From: Streptomyces flavofungini
GTDB lineage: Bacteria > Actinomycetota > Actinomycetes > Streptomycetales > Streptomycetaceae
DNA length: 64,000 nucleotides
Direction of reading: 5' to 3'
Assembly: GCF_030388665.1 (NCBI RefSeq)
Contig: NZ_CP128846.1
Coordinates: 8,962,001 to 9,026,000 of the forward strand
In this document: one piece after another, positions 1 through 7,378 of the stretch
Position numbering within the stretch: the first letter of the stretch is position 1
Layout of the letters: each line of letters begins with the position of its first letter
Notes under the pieces: model-generated
What the model was told of the DNA's origin: nothing
The model's input: only the letters and a program-made list of their open reading frames with translations
Database searches by the model: none
Made by a program: the position numbers and the translations under genes

Positions 1-1296
1 AAGACCCACGGCGCCGACATCTACTCCACCGACATGCTCCTGGAGCCCGACGGCCAGGGCGGGTTCCGGGCCAGCGGCTCCAAGTACTACATCGGCAACG
101 GCAACGCCGCCGGTCTCGTCTCCGTCTTCGGCCGCCGCACCGACGTCGAGGGCCCCGACGGCTACGTCTTCTTCGCCGCCGACAGCCGCCACGAGGCGTA
201 CCACCTGGTCAAGAACGTCGTCGACTCCTCCAAGTACGTCAGCGAGTTCCGCCTGGAGGACTACCCGGTCGCGGCCGCCGACGTCCTGCACACCGGCCGT
301 GCCGCCTTCGACGCCGCCCTCAACACCGTCAACGTCGGCAAGTTCAACCTCTGCACCGGCGCGATCGGCATCTGCGAGCACGCGATGTACGAGGCCGTCA
401 CGCACGCCCACAACCGCATCCTGTACGGCCGTCCCGTCACCGCCTTCCCGCACGTGCGCCGGGAGCTGACCGACGCCTACGTCCGCCTCGTCGGCATGAA
501 GCTGTTCAGTGACCGCGCCGTGGACTACTTCCGCTCCGCGGGCCCCGACGACCGCCGCTACCTCCTCTTCAACCCGATGACGAAGATGAAGGTGACCACG
601 GAGGGCGAGAAGGTCATCGACCTGATGTGGGACGTCATCGCGGCCAAGGGCTTCGAGAAGGACACCTACTTCGCCCAGGCCGCGACCGAGATCCGCGGCC
701 TGCCGAAGCTGGAGGGCACGGTCCACGTCAACCTCGCCCTGATCCTGAAGTTCATGGGCAACCACCTCCTGAACCCGGCCGAGTACGCGCCCGTGCCCAC
801 CCGCCTGGACGCGACCGACGACGACTTCCTGTTCCGGCAGGGCCCCGCCCGCGGCCTCGGCGCCATCCGCTTCCACGACTGGCGCACCGCCTTCGACGCC
901 TACGCCGAGGTGCCGAACGTCGCCCGCTTCCGCGAACAGGCCGACGCGCTCTGCGAGTTCGTCACCACCGCGGCCCCCGACGAGAAGCAGAGCCGCGACC
1001 TCGACCTGCTGCTCGCCGTCGGCCAGCTGTTCGCGCTCGTCGTGCACGGCCAGCTGATCCTGGAGCAGGCCCGCCTGACCGGCCTGGAGCAGGACGTGCT
1101 CGACGAGCTGTTCGCCGTGCTCGTCCGGGACTTCTCCGCGTACGCCGTCGAGCTGCACGGCAAGGACTCCGCCACCGGGGCGCAGCAGGCCTGGGCGCTC
1201 GGCGCGGTCCGTCGCCCGGTCGTCGACGAGGCGCGCTCGGCGCGGGTCTGGGAGCGGGTCGAGGCGCTGGCCGGGGCCTACGAGATGGCGCCCTAG
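1..1296 (+). CDS. Acyl-CoA dehydrogenase family protein, 5' end cut by window edge
   Basis: The reading frame is open from base 1 and ends at TAG 1294-1296, so 431 C-terminal residues are visible and the N-terminal domain lies upstream. The start resembles the central beta domain of FAD-dependent acyl-CoA dehydrogenases (KTHGADIYSTDM, then SKYYIGNGNAAG). It is followed by the long helical C-terminal region typical of the family (NPMTKMKVTTEGEKVIDLMW). The family oxidises acyl-CoA thioesters to enoyl-CoA in the cytoplasm. The extended C-terminal helices make it longer than short-chain enzymes and closer to large FadE or acyl-CoA-oxidase-like relatives; the substrate cannot be read from sequence. 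A perfect hairpin follows the stop. Confidence 0.88.
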   Translation, partial: KTHGADIYSTDMLLEPDGQGGFRASGSKYYIGNGNAAGLVSVFGRRTDVEGPDGYVFFAADSRHEAYHLVKNVVDSSKYVSEFRLEDYPVAAADVLHTGRAAFDAALNTVNVGKFNLCTGAIGICEHAMYEAVTHAHNRILYGRPVTAFPHVRRELTDAYVRLVGMKLFSDRAVDYFRSAGPDDRRYLLFNPMTKMKVTTEGEKVIDLMWDVIAAKGFEKDTYFAQAATEIRGLPKLEGTVHVNLALILKFMGNHLLNPAEYAPVPTRLDATDDDFLFRQGPARGLGAIRFHDWRTAFDAYAEVPNVARFREQADALCEFVTTAAPDEKQSRDLDLLLAVGQLFALVVHGQLILEQARLTGLEQDVLDELFAVLVRDFSAYAVELHGKDSATGAQQAWALGAVRRPVVDEARSARVWERVEALAGAYEMAP

Positions 1297-1315
1297 CCCT
1301 GCGGGCCGACGGCGA

Positions 1316-1349
1316 GGTGCCTGGCCGCGTGGGGTCGCGGCCAGGCACC
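1316..1349. terminator. Perfect 14-bp stem hairpin between convergent genes
   Basis: The arms GGTGCCTGGCCGCG (1316-1329) and CGCGGCCAGGCACC (1336-1349) are exact reverse complements around a 6-nt loop. It lies 20 bp after the acyl-CoA dehydrogenase stop and before the 3' end of the opposing snapalysin gene, so it probably terminates both. There is no clear U tract, as is common in Streptomyces. Confidence 0.8.
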
Positions 1350-1402
1350 GTGGCGCTGTGACAGTGCGGGGTGCTACGGACGTTTGCGCGCGGGGGAGGT
1401 GA

Positions 1403-1984
1403 CTACCGCGCGTCGACCAGGGTGCGGCCGTCGGTCGGGAAGCGCGCTGCGGCGCCGTTGCGGTAGGCCGCCTCGACGCGGGCCTGCTCGGCCGCGTCGG
1501 GGACCGCGTTCTTGCAGCTGGTACCGGCGCTGGAGCCCGACATCAGCTGGGAGCACGGGCCGGGCTTGGTGTCCGGCAGGCCCAGATTGTGGCCGAGCTC
1601 GTGGGCGGCGATGCGGGTCTTGTCGTGCCCGTCCGTGACCGCCTGCTGGCCGAGTTGGACCTGGGCCCTGCCGCCGGGGCGGACCGGGCCGAGGGTGGCC
1701 TGCGGCCAGCCGCTGGTGGCCACGATCTGGATCTCGGCGCGGGTGCCGGGCGGGGCCTCGACGAGCTTGACGTTGTCGACGTTGGAGTTCCACGAGGCGA
1801 CTCCGGCCGCGATGGCCGCCTCCCAGCCGGCGGCGCGGCTGTCGTCATAGCGGAGCGTCACGACGGCCGACGCCTTCTTCGCCGCGTCCGGTTCGGGCGC
1901 GGACAGGGCGTTCGCGGCGGGCGCCAGGGTCAGGGCGACCGCCGCGGCGGTGCCGGCTATTCCTAGCCGTATGTAGTGCACCAT
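1403..1984 (-). CDS. snpA: Snapalysin-type secreted small neutral metalloprotease (M7)
   Basis: The protein has 193 residues. Residues 1-27 form a signal peptide (hydrophobic stretch about 8-22, then ANA). The zinc motif HELGHNLGLPD is at 128-138, giving H128, H132 and D138 as ligands and E129 as catalytic base. This HExxHxxGxxD form with Asp as third ligand is characteristic of snapalysins. C144 and C157 can form the family disulfide, and GPCSQLMSG (142-150) contains the Met-turn. Snapalysins are small extracellular milk-protein-hydrolysing proteases known from Streptomyces. The usual adjacent divergent LysR activator is absent; a methyltransferase gene lies upstream on the same strand. Confidence 0.92.
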   Translation of the reverse strand: MVHYIRLGIAGTAAAVALTLAPAANALSAPEPDAAKKASAVVTLRYDDSRAAGWEAAIAAGVASWNSNVDNVKLVEAPPGTRAEIQIVATSGWPQATLGPVRPGGRAQVQLGQQAVTDGHDKTRIAAHELGHNLGLPDTKPGPCSQLMSGSSAGTSCKNAVPDAAEQARVEAAYRNGAAARFPTDGRTLVDAR

Positions 1985-2057
1985 TGCTTTCCCTTCACTT
2001 GTGGGGGGGGCTCGGCTCCGTGCGGGGCCGAGAGTGTGGGGAGAGGGTGCGGCGGTC

Positions 2058-2858
2058 TCAGGGCTTGCGTGCCACCGCCCCGTACATGGCGATGTCCCGG
2101 TCGCGGACGTCCCGCTGTCCGCTGCCGGGCCGCCATTTGTGGACCTGGGTCACTCCGGGCTCGACCAGGTCGAGCCCGTCGAACAACGCTGTGGTGGTCG
2201 GCAGGTCGCGGAGCACCATGGGCATGTTCTGCCGGGCGTACTCCTCGGCGACGCGGCCGACCTCCTCCGGCGCGAAGTCGGCGGTGCCGATGGTCATCGC
2301 CAGGTAGCTGCCGGAGGGGAGCGGGTCGAGGAGGCGCCGCACCAGCCGCCCGTCGTCGGGCGGCAGGATGAAGTGCAGCATGCCGATGATCATCAGGCCC
2401 ACCGGCTGGTTCAGGTCGAGGAGTTCGCGCATCTCCGGGCTGTCGAGGATGGCGTCGGGGTCGTGCATGTCGGCGTCCACGTACGCGGTCGCGCCCTCGG
2501 GGCTGCTCTGCAGCAGGGCGCGGGCGTGGGTGAGGACGATGGGGTCGTTGTCGACGTAGACCACGCGGGCATCCGGGGTGACTTCCTGCACCACCTCGTG
2601 CAGGTTGGGGGCGGTGGGCAGCCCGGTCCCGATGTCGAGGAACTGCCGAATTCCCCTGTCCTTGGCCAGGAAGCGCCCCGCGCGGTGCATGAACCGCCGG
2701 TTCTCCAGCATGTGCACCGGCAGCGACGGCCAGTGCCGGCACATGGCGTCGCCCGCCTCGACGTCCACGAGGTAGTGGTCCTTGCCGCCCAAAATGTAGT
2801 CGTACACCCGAGCGGAGTGCGCTGTTGAGGTGTCGACTCGATCCAGGGGGCTGGACAT
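2058..2858 (-). CDS. SAM-dependent methyltransferase, DUF574/PF04672 type
   Basis: The protein has 266 residues from ATG 2858, chosen because GGAG precedes it and family similarity starts here; the frame is open further upstream. The signature ARVYDYILGGKDHY is at 16-29. The SAM-binding glycine loop DIGTGLPT is at 75-82 and an acidic ribose contact (YVDNDP) at 101-106. This family is greatly expanded in Streptomyces and its substrates are mostly unknown. The gene lies 73 bp upstream of snapalysin on the same strand and is divergent from the coiled-coil gene at 3093. No partner gene suggests a substrate. Confidence 0.88.
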   Translation of the reverse strand: MSSPLDRVDTSTAHSARVYDYILGGKDHYLVDVEAGDAMCRHWPSLPVHMLENRRFMHRAGRFLAKDRGIRQFLDIGTGLPTAPNLHEVVQEVTPDARVVYVDNDPIVLTHARALLQSSPEGATAYVDADMHDPDAILDSPEMRELLDLNQPVGLMIIGMLHFILPPDDGRLVRRLLDPLPSGSYLAMTIGTADFAPEEVGRVAEEYARQNMPMVLRDLPTTTALFDGLDLVEPGVTQVHKWRPGSGQRDVRDRDIAMYGAVARKP

Positions 2859-3092
2859 GCGTGGGCTCCGTTCCTCGCTGTGGTGGGTCGTGCCAGACGG
2901 TACAGCGCTGAACCTCTGCGCGAACAGCGGCCTCACGGCCAACAAAGGGGAAGTCCACGGCAGTTGTGCGCGAGCGGGGCCGACGAGGCTCCGCGATGCC
3001 GCCGAAGCCGGCGCACCGCGTGTCCGATTCACGCGCTTGTCGACAAGTCGCCCGCTCGCCACGCTGGCCGCTTCCGCCAGGCAGGGAGACAC

Positions 3093-3872
3093 ATGACGCC
3101 CTTCAGCAAGCAGCCCGACCACACCGAACACCTCGACCGGATCCGCGTCGACCTCGCCGAGCTGCGGCAGCAGGTCAACGACCAGCGACACGCCGTCGAC
3201 CAGGCCCGCCAGGACGCCGACGCCGCCATCACCACCGGCCTCGCCGAGCTCCGGGCCGTCGTCCGCCAGGGCCTCGACCGGGGCCACGACACCCTCCGCG
3301 ACCCGCTCGCGACCCTCGGCGCGGAACTGGTCGCCATCCGCGCCGCACTGAACGACATCAGCCGTGGACAGCGGCGGGCCGAAGAGTCACCGCGCGCCCC
3401 CGAGGAACCGCCGTGCGGAGCCGACGAGGCCGGGCGGCAGGAGGGAGAGTCCGTGCGTCACGACGAAGCCGACCGCGGCCACGTCGACCTGCTCCGCAAG
3501 GCCGCGGGGATCTCCGCCGCGAAGGTCACGGTGCACCGCGACACCTGGGCCTTCCTCGTCGCACACGCCGGGCAGGACCGGCACTTCCGCATCCCCGGCG
3601 ACGTCAAGGAGGAGCAGGGCGCCGTCACGGTCGACGTCTCCGGTCTCAGCCTGGTCGCGGCCCTCACCAGCCTGCGCGCCGTCGAGCACGCCCCAGGCGT
3701 CGACCCCGGCACTGCGGCCATCGCCCACCACCTGTACGAGCGCATCGCCGCGACCGTGCGCTCCCTGACCGCCTCACCGCGCCCCGGCGCCGAACCCGTC
3801 CAGATCCTCATCGACGACCGTGCGGCACCCGTCACCGACGAGGACCAGCCATCGGACTCGCCGCAACCTTGA
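3093..3872 (+). CDS. Hypothetical protein with N-terminal coiled coil
   Basis: The protein has 259 residues from ATG 3093, with GGGAG 7 bp upstream. Residues about 8-95 are rich in Leu, Ala, Glu, Gln and Arg and look like a coiled coil. A charged Pro/Glu-rich linker follows (about 93-125), then a more globular half (DLLRKAAGISAAKVTVHRDTW onward, broken here at 20 residues or fewer). No catalytic motif, membrane segment or signal peptide is visible. It may be a structural or scaffold-like cytoplasmic protein. It is divergent from the methyltransferase and convergent with the Rrf2 regulator. The function is not recognised. Confidence 0.72.
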   Translation: MTPFSKQPDHTEHLDRIRVDLAELRQQVNDQRHAVDQARQDADAAITTGLAELRAVVRQGLDRGHDTLRDPLATLGAELVAIRAALNDISRGQRRAEESPRAPEEPPCGADEAGRQEGESVRHDEADRGHVDLLRKAAGISAAKVTVHRDTWAFLVAHAGQDRHFRIPGDVKEEQGAVTVDVSGLSLVAALTSLRAVEHAPGVDPGTAAIAHHLYERIAATVRSLTASPRPGAEPVQILIDDRAAPVTDEDQPSDSPQP

Positions 3873-3945
3873 AGTGACCGTGACCGTGACCGTGTGCACG
3901 GCCGAGGCCCGGCTGTCGCGACGGCTGCTGCCGCGCCCGTGCCGT

Positions 3946-4437
3946 TCAGGCGCCGGTGCTGTTCGCCGTGTTGAGCCACACGCCGATCGTGGGCAGGGCC
4001 TCGGGACCGCTGTCCTGCTCCACGGTGCCGACGAGGTCCGCGATGGACACGGCCCGTAGGGACGCCCGCCAGGCGGCTTCGGCGGCGGCCATCGTGCGCG
4101 CGACAGGGCATGCCTTGGCGCAGTCCTCCGGTGGGGTCCCGAACGGGCCCCGCTGGCGGATCTCGGTGCACACGAACGCCGGGCCCGCCCCGTCGACCGC
4201 CTGGACCACGTCCAGGACGGTGATCTCGGTGGCGGGCCTGGTCAGGACGTATCCACCGGTCTTGCCCTGGACCGACTCGACGAGGCCCGCGCGGGACAGG
4301 GCCTGCATCTGCTTGGCCAGGTAGCTGGGGGAGACGTCGTGCAGCTCGGCCAGCCGGGCCGCAGGGACCGGCTCGCTCGCCGCGGTCAGCACCACGCAGC
4401 AGTGCACCGCCCACTCCACGCCGCCGGACATCTTCAT
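3946..4437 (-). CDS. rsrR: RsrR-type Rrf2 family [2Fe-2S] redox regulator
   Basis: The protein has 163 residues from ATG 4437, preceded by GGGGAGAG. It begins MKMSGGVEWAVHCC, with E8 and H12 in the N-terminal helix, then an Rrf2 winged helix (about 25-65), and cysteines C90, C106 and C110 in the cluster loop. In NsrR and RsrR this loop, with an acidic residue near position 8, binds an iron-sulfur cluster. In RsrR of Streptomyces venezuelae the cluster is a [2Fe-2S] with mixed Cys, Glu and His ligation, and the E8/H12 pair fits that type rather than NsrR. The divergent NmrA-like gene and the TCCGAG inverted repeat between them match the known RsrR arrangement. It probably represses both genes according to redox state. 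Confidence 0.9.
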   Translation of the reverse strand: MKMSGGVEWAVHCCVVLTAASEPVPAARLAELHDVSPSYLAKQMQALSRAGLVESVQGKTGGYVLTRPATEITVLDVVQAVDGAGPAFVCTEIRQRGPFGTPPEDCAKACPVARTMAAAEAAWRASLRAVSIADLVGTVEQDSGPEALPTIGVWLNTANSTGA

Positions 4438-4483
4438 GTGCTCTCCCCGTGTGACGCGCTCGCCCCGCTTGACCCGGACACAG

Positions 4484-4523
4484 ACTATCCGAGTATTATC
4501 TCGGACATTAGATATCCGAGTTA
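4484..4523. promoter_or_regulatory. RsrR operator cluster in the divergent promoter
   Basis: Three copies of a TCCGAG/CTCGGA half-site occur: TCCGAG at 4488-4493, CTCGGA at 4500-4505 and TCCGAG at 4515-4520. The last two form an imperfect 11-3-11 inverted repeat (ATCTCGGACAT, then ATATCCGAGTT across a 3-nt spacer). This is the site architecture I recall for class 1 RsrR targets. The third half-site makes an overlapping second palindrome, TCCGAG-N6-CTCGGA. The cluster is 47 bp upstream of rsrR and 52 bp upstream of the NmrA-like gene. Confidence 0.8.
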
Positions 4524-4574
4524 ATGGCGTCGGGTGACGCCACCGCGGCGCTCGGTTCACGGAAGGGCACGATC

Positions 4575-5315
4575 ATGAAGATCACCGTCATCGGCGGCAC
4601 CGGCCTCATCGGATCGCAGCTGGTCTCCAGGCTCCGTGAGGCCGGGCACGAAGTGGTCGCCTCGTCCCTGTCGACCGGGCTCGACCTGCTCACCGGCGCG
4701 GGCCTCGACGAGGCGCTCGACGGCGCGGACACGGTCGTGAACGTGTCGAACTCGCCCACGTTCGACGAGGCCTCCCCGGCGTTCTTCCGCACCAGCATGG
4801 AGAACCTGCTGGCCGCGGGGGAGCGCGCGGGCGTCACCCATCAGGTCGTCCTCTCCATCGTCGGCGTCGACCAGGTGCCCCAGCTGGACTACTACCGCGC
4901 GAAGGTGCTCCAGGAAGAGCTGCTGCGCGGCGGACCCACGCCCTACTCGATCGTGCGCGCCACCCAGTTCTACGAGTTCATGGACGCGGTCATGTCCTGG
5001 ACCTGCGACGACGAGACCGTCCGGCTGCCCGCCACCCCCGTCCAGCCCATCGCCGCGGCCGACGTGGTCGCCGCCCTCGCCGACGTCGCCACCGCCCCGC
5101 CGCTCAACGGCATCCTCGACGTCGCGGGCCCCGACGCCTTCTGCCTGGACGACCTCGGCCGCCTCACCCTGGAGCACCGCAAGGACCCGCGCACCGTCGT
5201 CACCGACGACAAGGCGGGCATGTTCGCCGCCATCGAGGGCGACGTCCTCGTCCCGCAGTCCGGCGCGCGCCTGGCCGCCACTCGCTACGAGGACTGGCTC
5301 GGCACTTCGCGGTAG
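4575..5315 (+). CDS. NmrA-like NAD(P)-binding SDR protein, RsrR partner
   Basis: The protein has 246 residues from ATG 4575 with GGAAGGG upstream; the in-frame ATG at 4524 overlaps the operator and is less likely. The Rossmann loop GGTGLIGS is at 7-14 and the architecture is atypical SDR. NmrA-like proteins bind NAD(P) and are often redox sensors or quinone/aldehyde reductases rather than classical dehydrogenases. In S. venezuelae the gene divergent from rsrR encodes this type of protein and is the main RsrR target. The same arrangement is conserved here. Confidence 0.87.
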   Translation: MKITVIGGTGLIGSQLVSRLREAGHEVVASSLSTGLDLLTGAGLDEALDGADTVVNVSNSPTFDEASPAFFRTSMENLLAAGERAGVTHQVVLSIVGVDQVPQLDYYRAKVLQEELLRGGPTPYSIVRATQFYEFMDAVMSWTCDDETVRLPATPVQPIAAADVVAALADVATAPPLNGILDVAGPDAFCLDDLGRLTLEHRKDPRTVVTDDKAGMFAAIEGDVLVPQSGARLAATRYEDWLGTSR

Positions 5316-5336
5316 CCGGCGCCGGAACGCCGTCCC

Positions 5337-5372
5337 GCGCCCGGGCCGGGTGGCCGCACCCGGCCCGGGCGC
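5337..5372. terminator. Bidirectional terminator, perfect 15-bp stem
   Basis: GCGCCCGGGCCGGGT (5337-5351) and ACCCGGCCCGGGCGC (5358-5372) are exact reverse complements with a GGCCGC loop. The hairpin sits exactly between the stop codons of the convergent NmrA-like and MarR genes, so it can serve both. Confidence 0.85.
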
Positions 5373-5879
5373 TCAGTTCTCGGTCCCGGCCGGTTCGGCG
5401 TCGCCCTGGCGGATCTCGTCGAGCGACTCCTGGAGCAGCGCCTTGGCGCGGGTGAACCAGTCCGCCAGTACGGCGACCTCGTCCGGGCCGTAGTCGGCGA
5501 ACAGCAGGCCCAGGCGCCGATAGAAGGGCCCGTACACCTCCAGGACGCGGCTCCGCGCGGACTCCTCCATGGTCACGTGGACACGCCTGCGGTCCTTCGG
5601 GTCGGCCTGGCGCCGTACGTAACCGGCCTTCTCCAGGCGGTTGAGGACCCCGGTCACCGCTCCCGTGGTCAGCCGGGCGCGCTCGGCCAGATCGCCCGCC
5701 ACGAGGGACTCGCCGGCGTCGGCCGCCTCGATGAGGAAGCCGAGACAGGTGAGGTCCGTGACGTTGAGGCCCATGCGCCGGGCGATGTCCTGCTGCCCGA
5801 ACTGGGCCGTCGCGATCATCCGGTCCATCGCGTACAGCGCCTGGTCGGCCGTCGCCGCCGGGCGCTTCTTGCCCTGCAC
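5373..5879 (-). CDS. MarR family transcriptional regulator
   Basis: The protein is about 168 residues from GTG 5879, preferred because AAGGGG precedes it by 7 nt; an in-frame ATG six codons upstream lacks a ribosome site. The MarR winged helix is clear: helices around LTCLGFLIEAADAG, recognition helix TTGAVTGVLNRLEKAGYV, and wing RRQADPKDRRRVHVTM. The family binds palindromic operators as dimers and responds to small phenolic ligands or oxidants. It is divergent from the small membrane gene at 5986 and probably represses itself, and perhaps that gene, through the palindrome at 5907. Confidence 0.88.
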   Translation of the reverse strand: MQGKKRPAATADQALYAMDRMIATAQFGQQDIARRMGLNVTDLTCLGFLIEAADAGESLVAGDLAERARLTTGAVTGVLNRLEKAGYVRRQADPKDRRRVHVTMEESARSRVLEVYGPFYRRLGLLFADYGPDEVAVLADWFTRAKALLQESLDEIRQGDAEPAGTEN

Positions 5880-5906
5880 CACAGATCCCCTTAGCATCTA
5901 AGTAAA

Positions 5907-5922
5907 TTATCTCGCGAGGTAA
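5907..5922. promoter_or_regulatory. Likely MarR operator palindrome
   Basis: The 16-bp sequence TTATCTCGCGAGGTAA is palindromic except at one symmetric pair (T/G). It lies about 28 bp upstream of the marR GTG and is AT-flanked. Size and position fit a MarR dimer site overlapping the promoter. Confidence 0.65.
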
Positions 5923-5985
5923 GACGTATGGGCGCGGGTGCGTCCCGATCACCCGTCACAGCATCCCATTCCCGAGGAGACGGCC

Positions 5986-6432
5986 ATGAGCATGCACGGA
6001 GACCACGACATGGGCCACACGGTCGCGGGCTGGACGGGCACCTGTACGGCCGTGCTCGGCGGCGCGGTGGCGGGCGTGGCGCTCGCCGCCGACTCGACCG
6101 GGGGACTGGTCGCGGGCGGCGCCGTCGTCGTCCTCGCCGCAGTCGTCACCTGGGTGCTGCACCTCGCCGGGTGGGGCAAGCCCTCGGGGCCGCGGCCGGT
6201 CGCGCAGCACCCGTGGCGGATCCGCGACACGGCGGCGCGCGGCGGGCACCCCGACTGCCTCGGCTGCCGCCTGGCGGGGCGGAAGGGGGCAGTGGTGCCG
6301 GTCGCCGCGCCGACTGAGGTGTCCGCCGATGACGTGACCGCTGTCGCCGTGGCCGCCGCTGCGGCAGAGCGCGCGCCCGCGGTGGAACGCGTACCGGCGG
6401 AGGAGCGCGTACCGGCGGCGCAGCGTTCGTAG
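5986..6432 (+). CDS. Small membrane protein, HGxxPAAW-like family
   Basis: The protein has 148 residues from ATG 5986 with GAGGAGA 6 bp upstream. Near the N-terminus is GHTVAGWTGT, resembling the HGxxPAAW motif of a small actinobacterial membrane family. Two hydrophobic segments follow (about 20-38 and 41-61). After the membrane part comes HPDCLGCRLAGR with a CxxC pair, then a low-complexity Ala/Val/Glu tail with near repeats (ERVPAEERVPA). Molecular function is unknown. It is divergent from marR and may be its target. Confidence 0.7.
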   Translation: MSMHGDHDMGHTVAGWTGTCTAVLGGAVAGVALAADSTGGLVAGGAVVVLAAVVTWVLHLAGWGKPSGPRPVAQHPWRIRDTAARGGHPDCLGCRLAGRKGAVVPVAAPTEVSADDVTAVAVAAAAAERAPAVERVPAEERVPAAQRS

Positions 6433-6479
6433 CCGCGAGGGCCTGGGCAGGCGCGGATCGGCCGCGAGAGAATCCCCCG

Positions 6480-6848
6480 GTGTTTGTCATCACCTGTGCG
6501 AGCTGCGGCGAGCTTCTGACCGACGAACTCCGCCAAGTCCCCTTCCCGCCCACCCCGAAGAAGTTCACGGGTGAGCGCCTGGGCCTGCCCCTGCTGCAGG
6601 AGGGCACGTACGCGATCAACCCCGAGACGGGGGCCCTCACCCTGCACCCCGACGGCGCCCCGGGCACCGGCCCGCACACCGGGCCGGGGCGGCAGAACGG
6701 CTGCTGCGCGCCCGACGGTCTCGACGGCCCCAACCTCGTCTGTGCCGACTGCGGGGCCGAAGTCGCCACGCTGAAGTCGGATTGCTGGCAGGAACAGCTC
6801 GTCGCGGTCATCCCGGAAGCCGTTGAGGTCCATTGGATGGGCCCCTGA
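6480..6848 (+). CDS. Conserved hypothetical protein with zinc-ribbon-like cysteines
   Basis: The protein has 122 residues from GTG 6480. An N-terminal CASC (residues 6-9) and a later VCADCG pair, plus a CC pair in between, suggest a zinc ribbon or knuckle. The rest is acidic and proline-rich with no membrane segment. The upstream ribosome site is weak, so translation may be near-leaderless or coupled to the gene before it, 47 bp away. No function is recognised. Confidence 0.6.
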   Translation: MFVITCASCGELLTDELRQVPFPPTPKKFTGERLGLPLLQEGTYAINPETGALTLHPDGAPGTGPHTGPGRQNGCCAPDGLDGPNLVCADCGAEVATLKSDCWQEQLVAVIPEAVEVHWMGP

Positions 6849-7378
6849 GGCGACGGACCCGGCGCGGCCTGCGCGCTCGCACGGCCGGCCCCGGCCGACG
6901 CACCACCCGTACCGACCCGGTCCGGTCGGTCCTGGGCGACCACGGAATCCTCGCTGAGGAGGTCGTCGACCGACTCCGCGGCCGGCCGCCGTCCGCCCTC
7001 ACCGGTCGCCCCGGTCTGCTGAACCTGGACCACCTCGACTCCTGCGTACGCAGCGGCCGTTCCGCGGGCCGCCCCGACACCGGCCCGGCCGTGCTCCTGA
7101 GCCGCCTCGGCATCCGGGACCACACGGTGTCGACGGACGGCGGGACGGCGGCGGCGCTGATCGCCCTCATCCGCGCGGAGGCGCACCCGCACACCTCCTG
7201 GGACAACGTCGGCCCCACTCCGAGCACCGGGCCTGGATCGCGGGGGAGGGGGGCGCGCAGGCGCGCGGAGCGACAGGGAGTGGCCCCCGGGCCGAACGGG
7301 TTGCTTCCCTCGCGCCGTGCGCGGGAGCCAACCGTCGCGCGGGCAGCATGTGTCCCCTCCGGTGAGAGGGAGGTTCGC
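6849..7378. other. 530-bp region without a convincing gene
   Basis: The frame feeding into the beta-lactamase-like gene is open here and includes gene-like stretches (SRLGIRDHTVSTDGGTA; LIRAEAHPHTSW). It lacks a ribosome site, and the downstream signal peptide marks the true start at 7379. The stretch may be the remnant of a lost gene. No promoter, repeat or RNA could be assigned. Confidence 0.4.

Noticed and set aside
2001..2828. Long plus-strand ORF opposite the methyltransferase gene
   Set aside because: It is the mirror of the DUF574-type gene, with no ribosome site and no homologous motif; the minus-strand methyltransferase has clear signatures.
4524..4574. Longer N-terminus for the NmrA-like protein from ATG 4524
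   Set aside because: That start lies right at the edge of the RsrR operator and has no ribosome site; ATG 4575 follows GGAAGGG and begins at the Rossmann fold.
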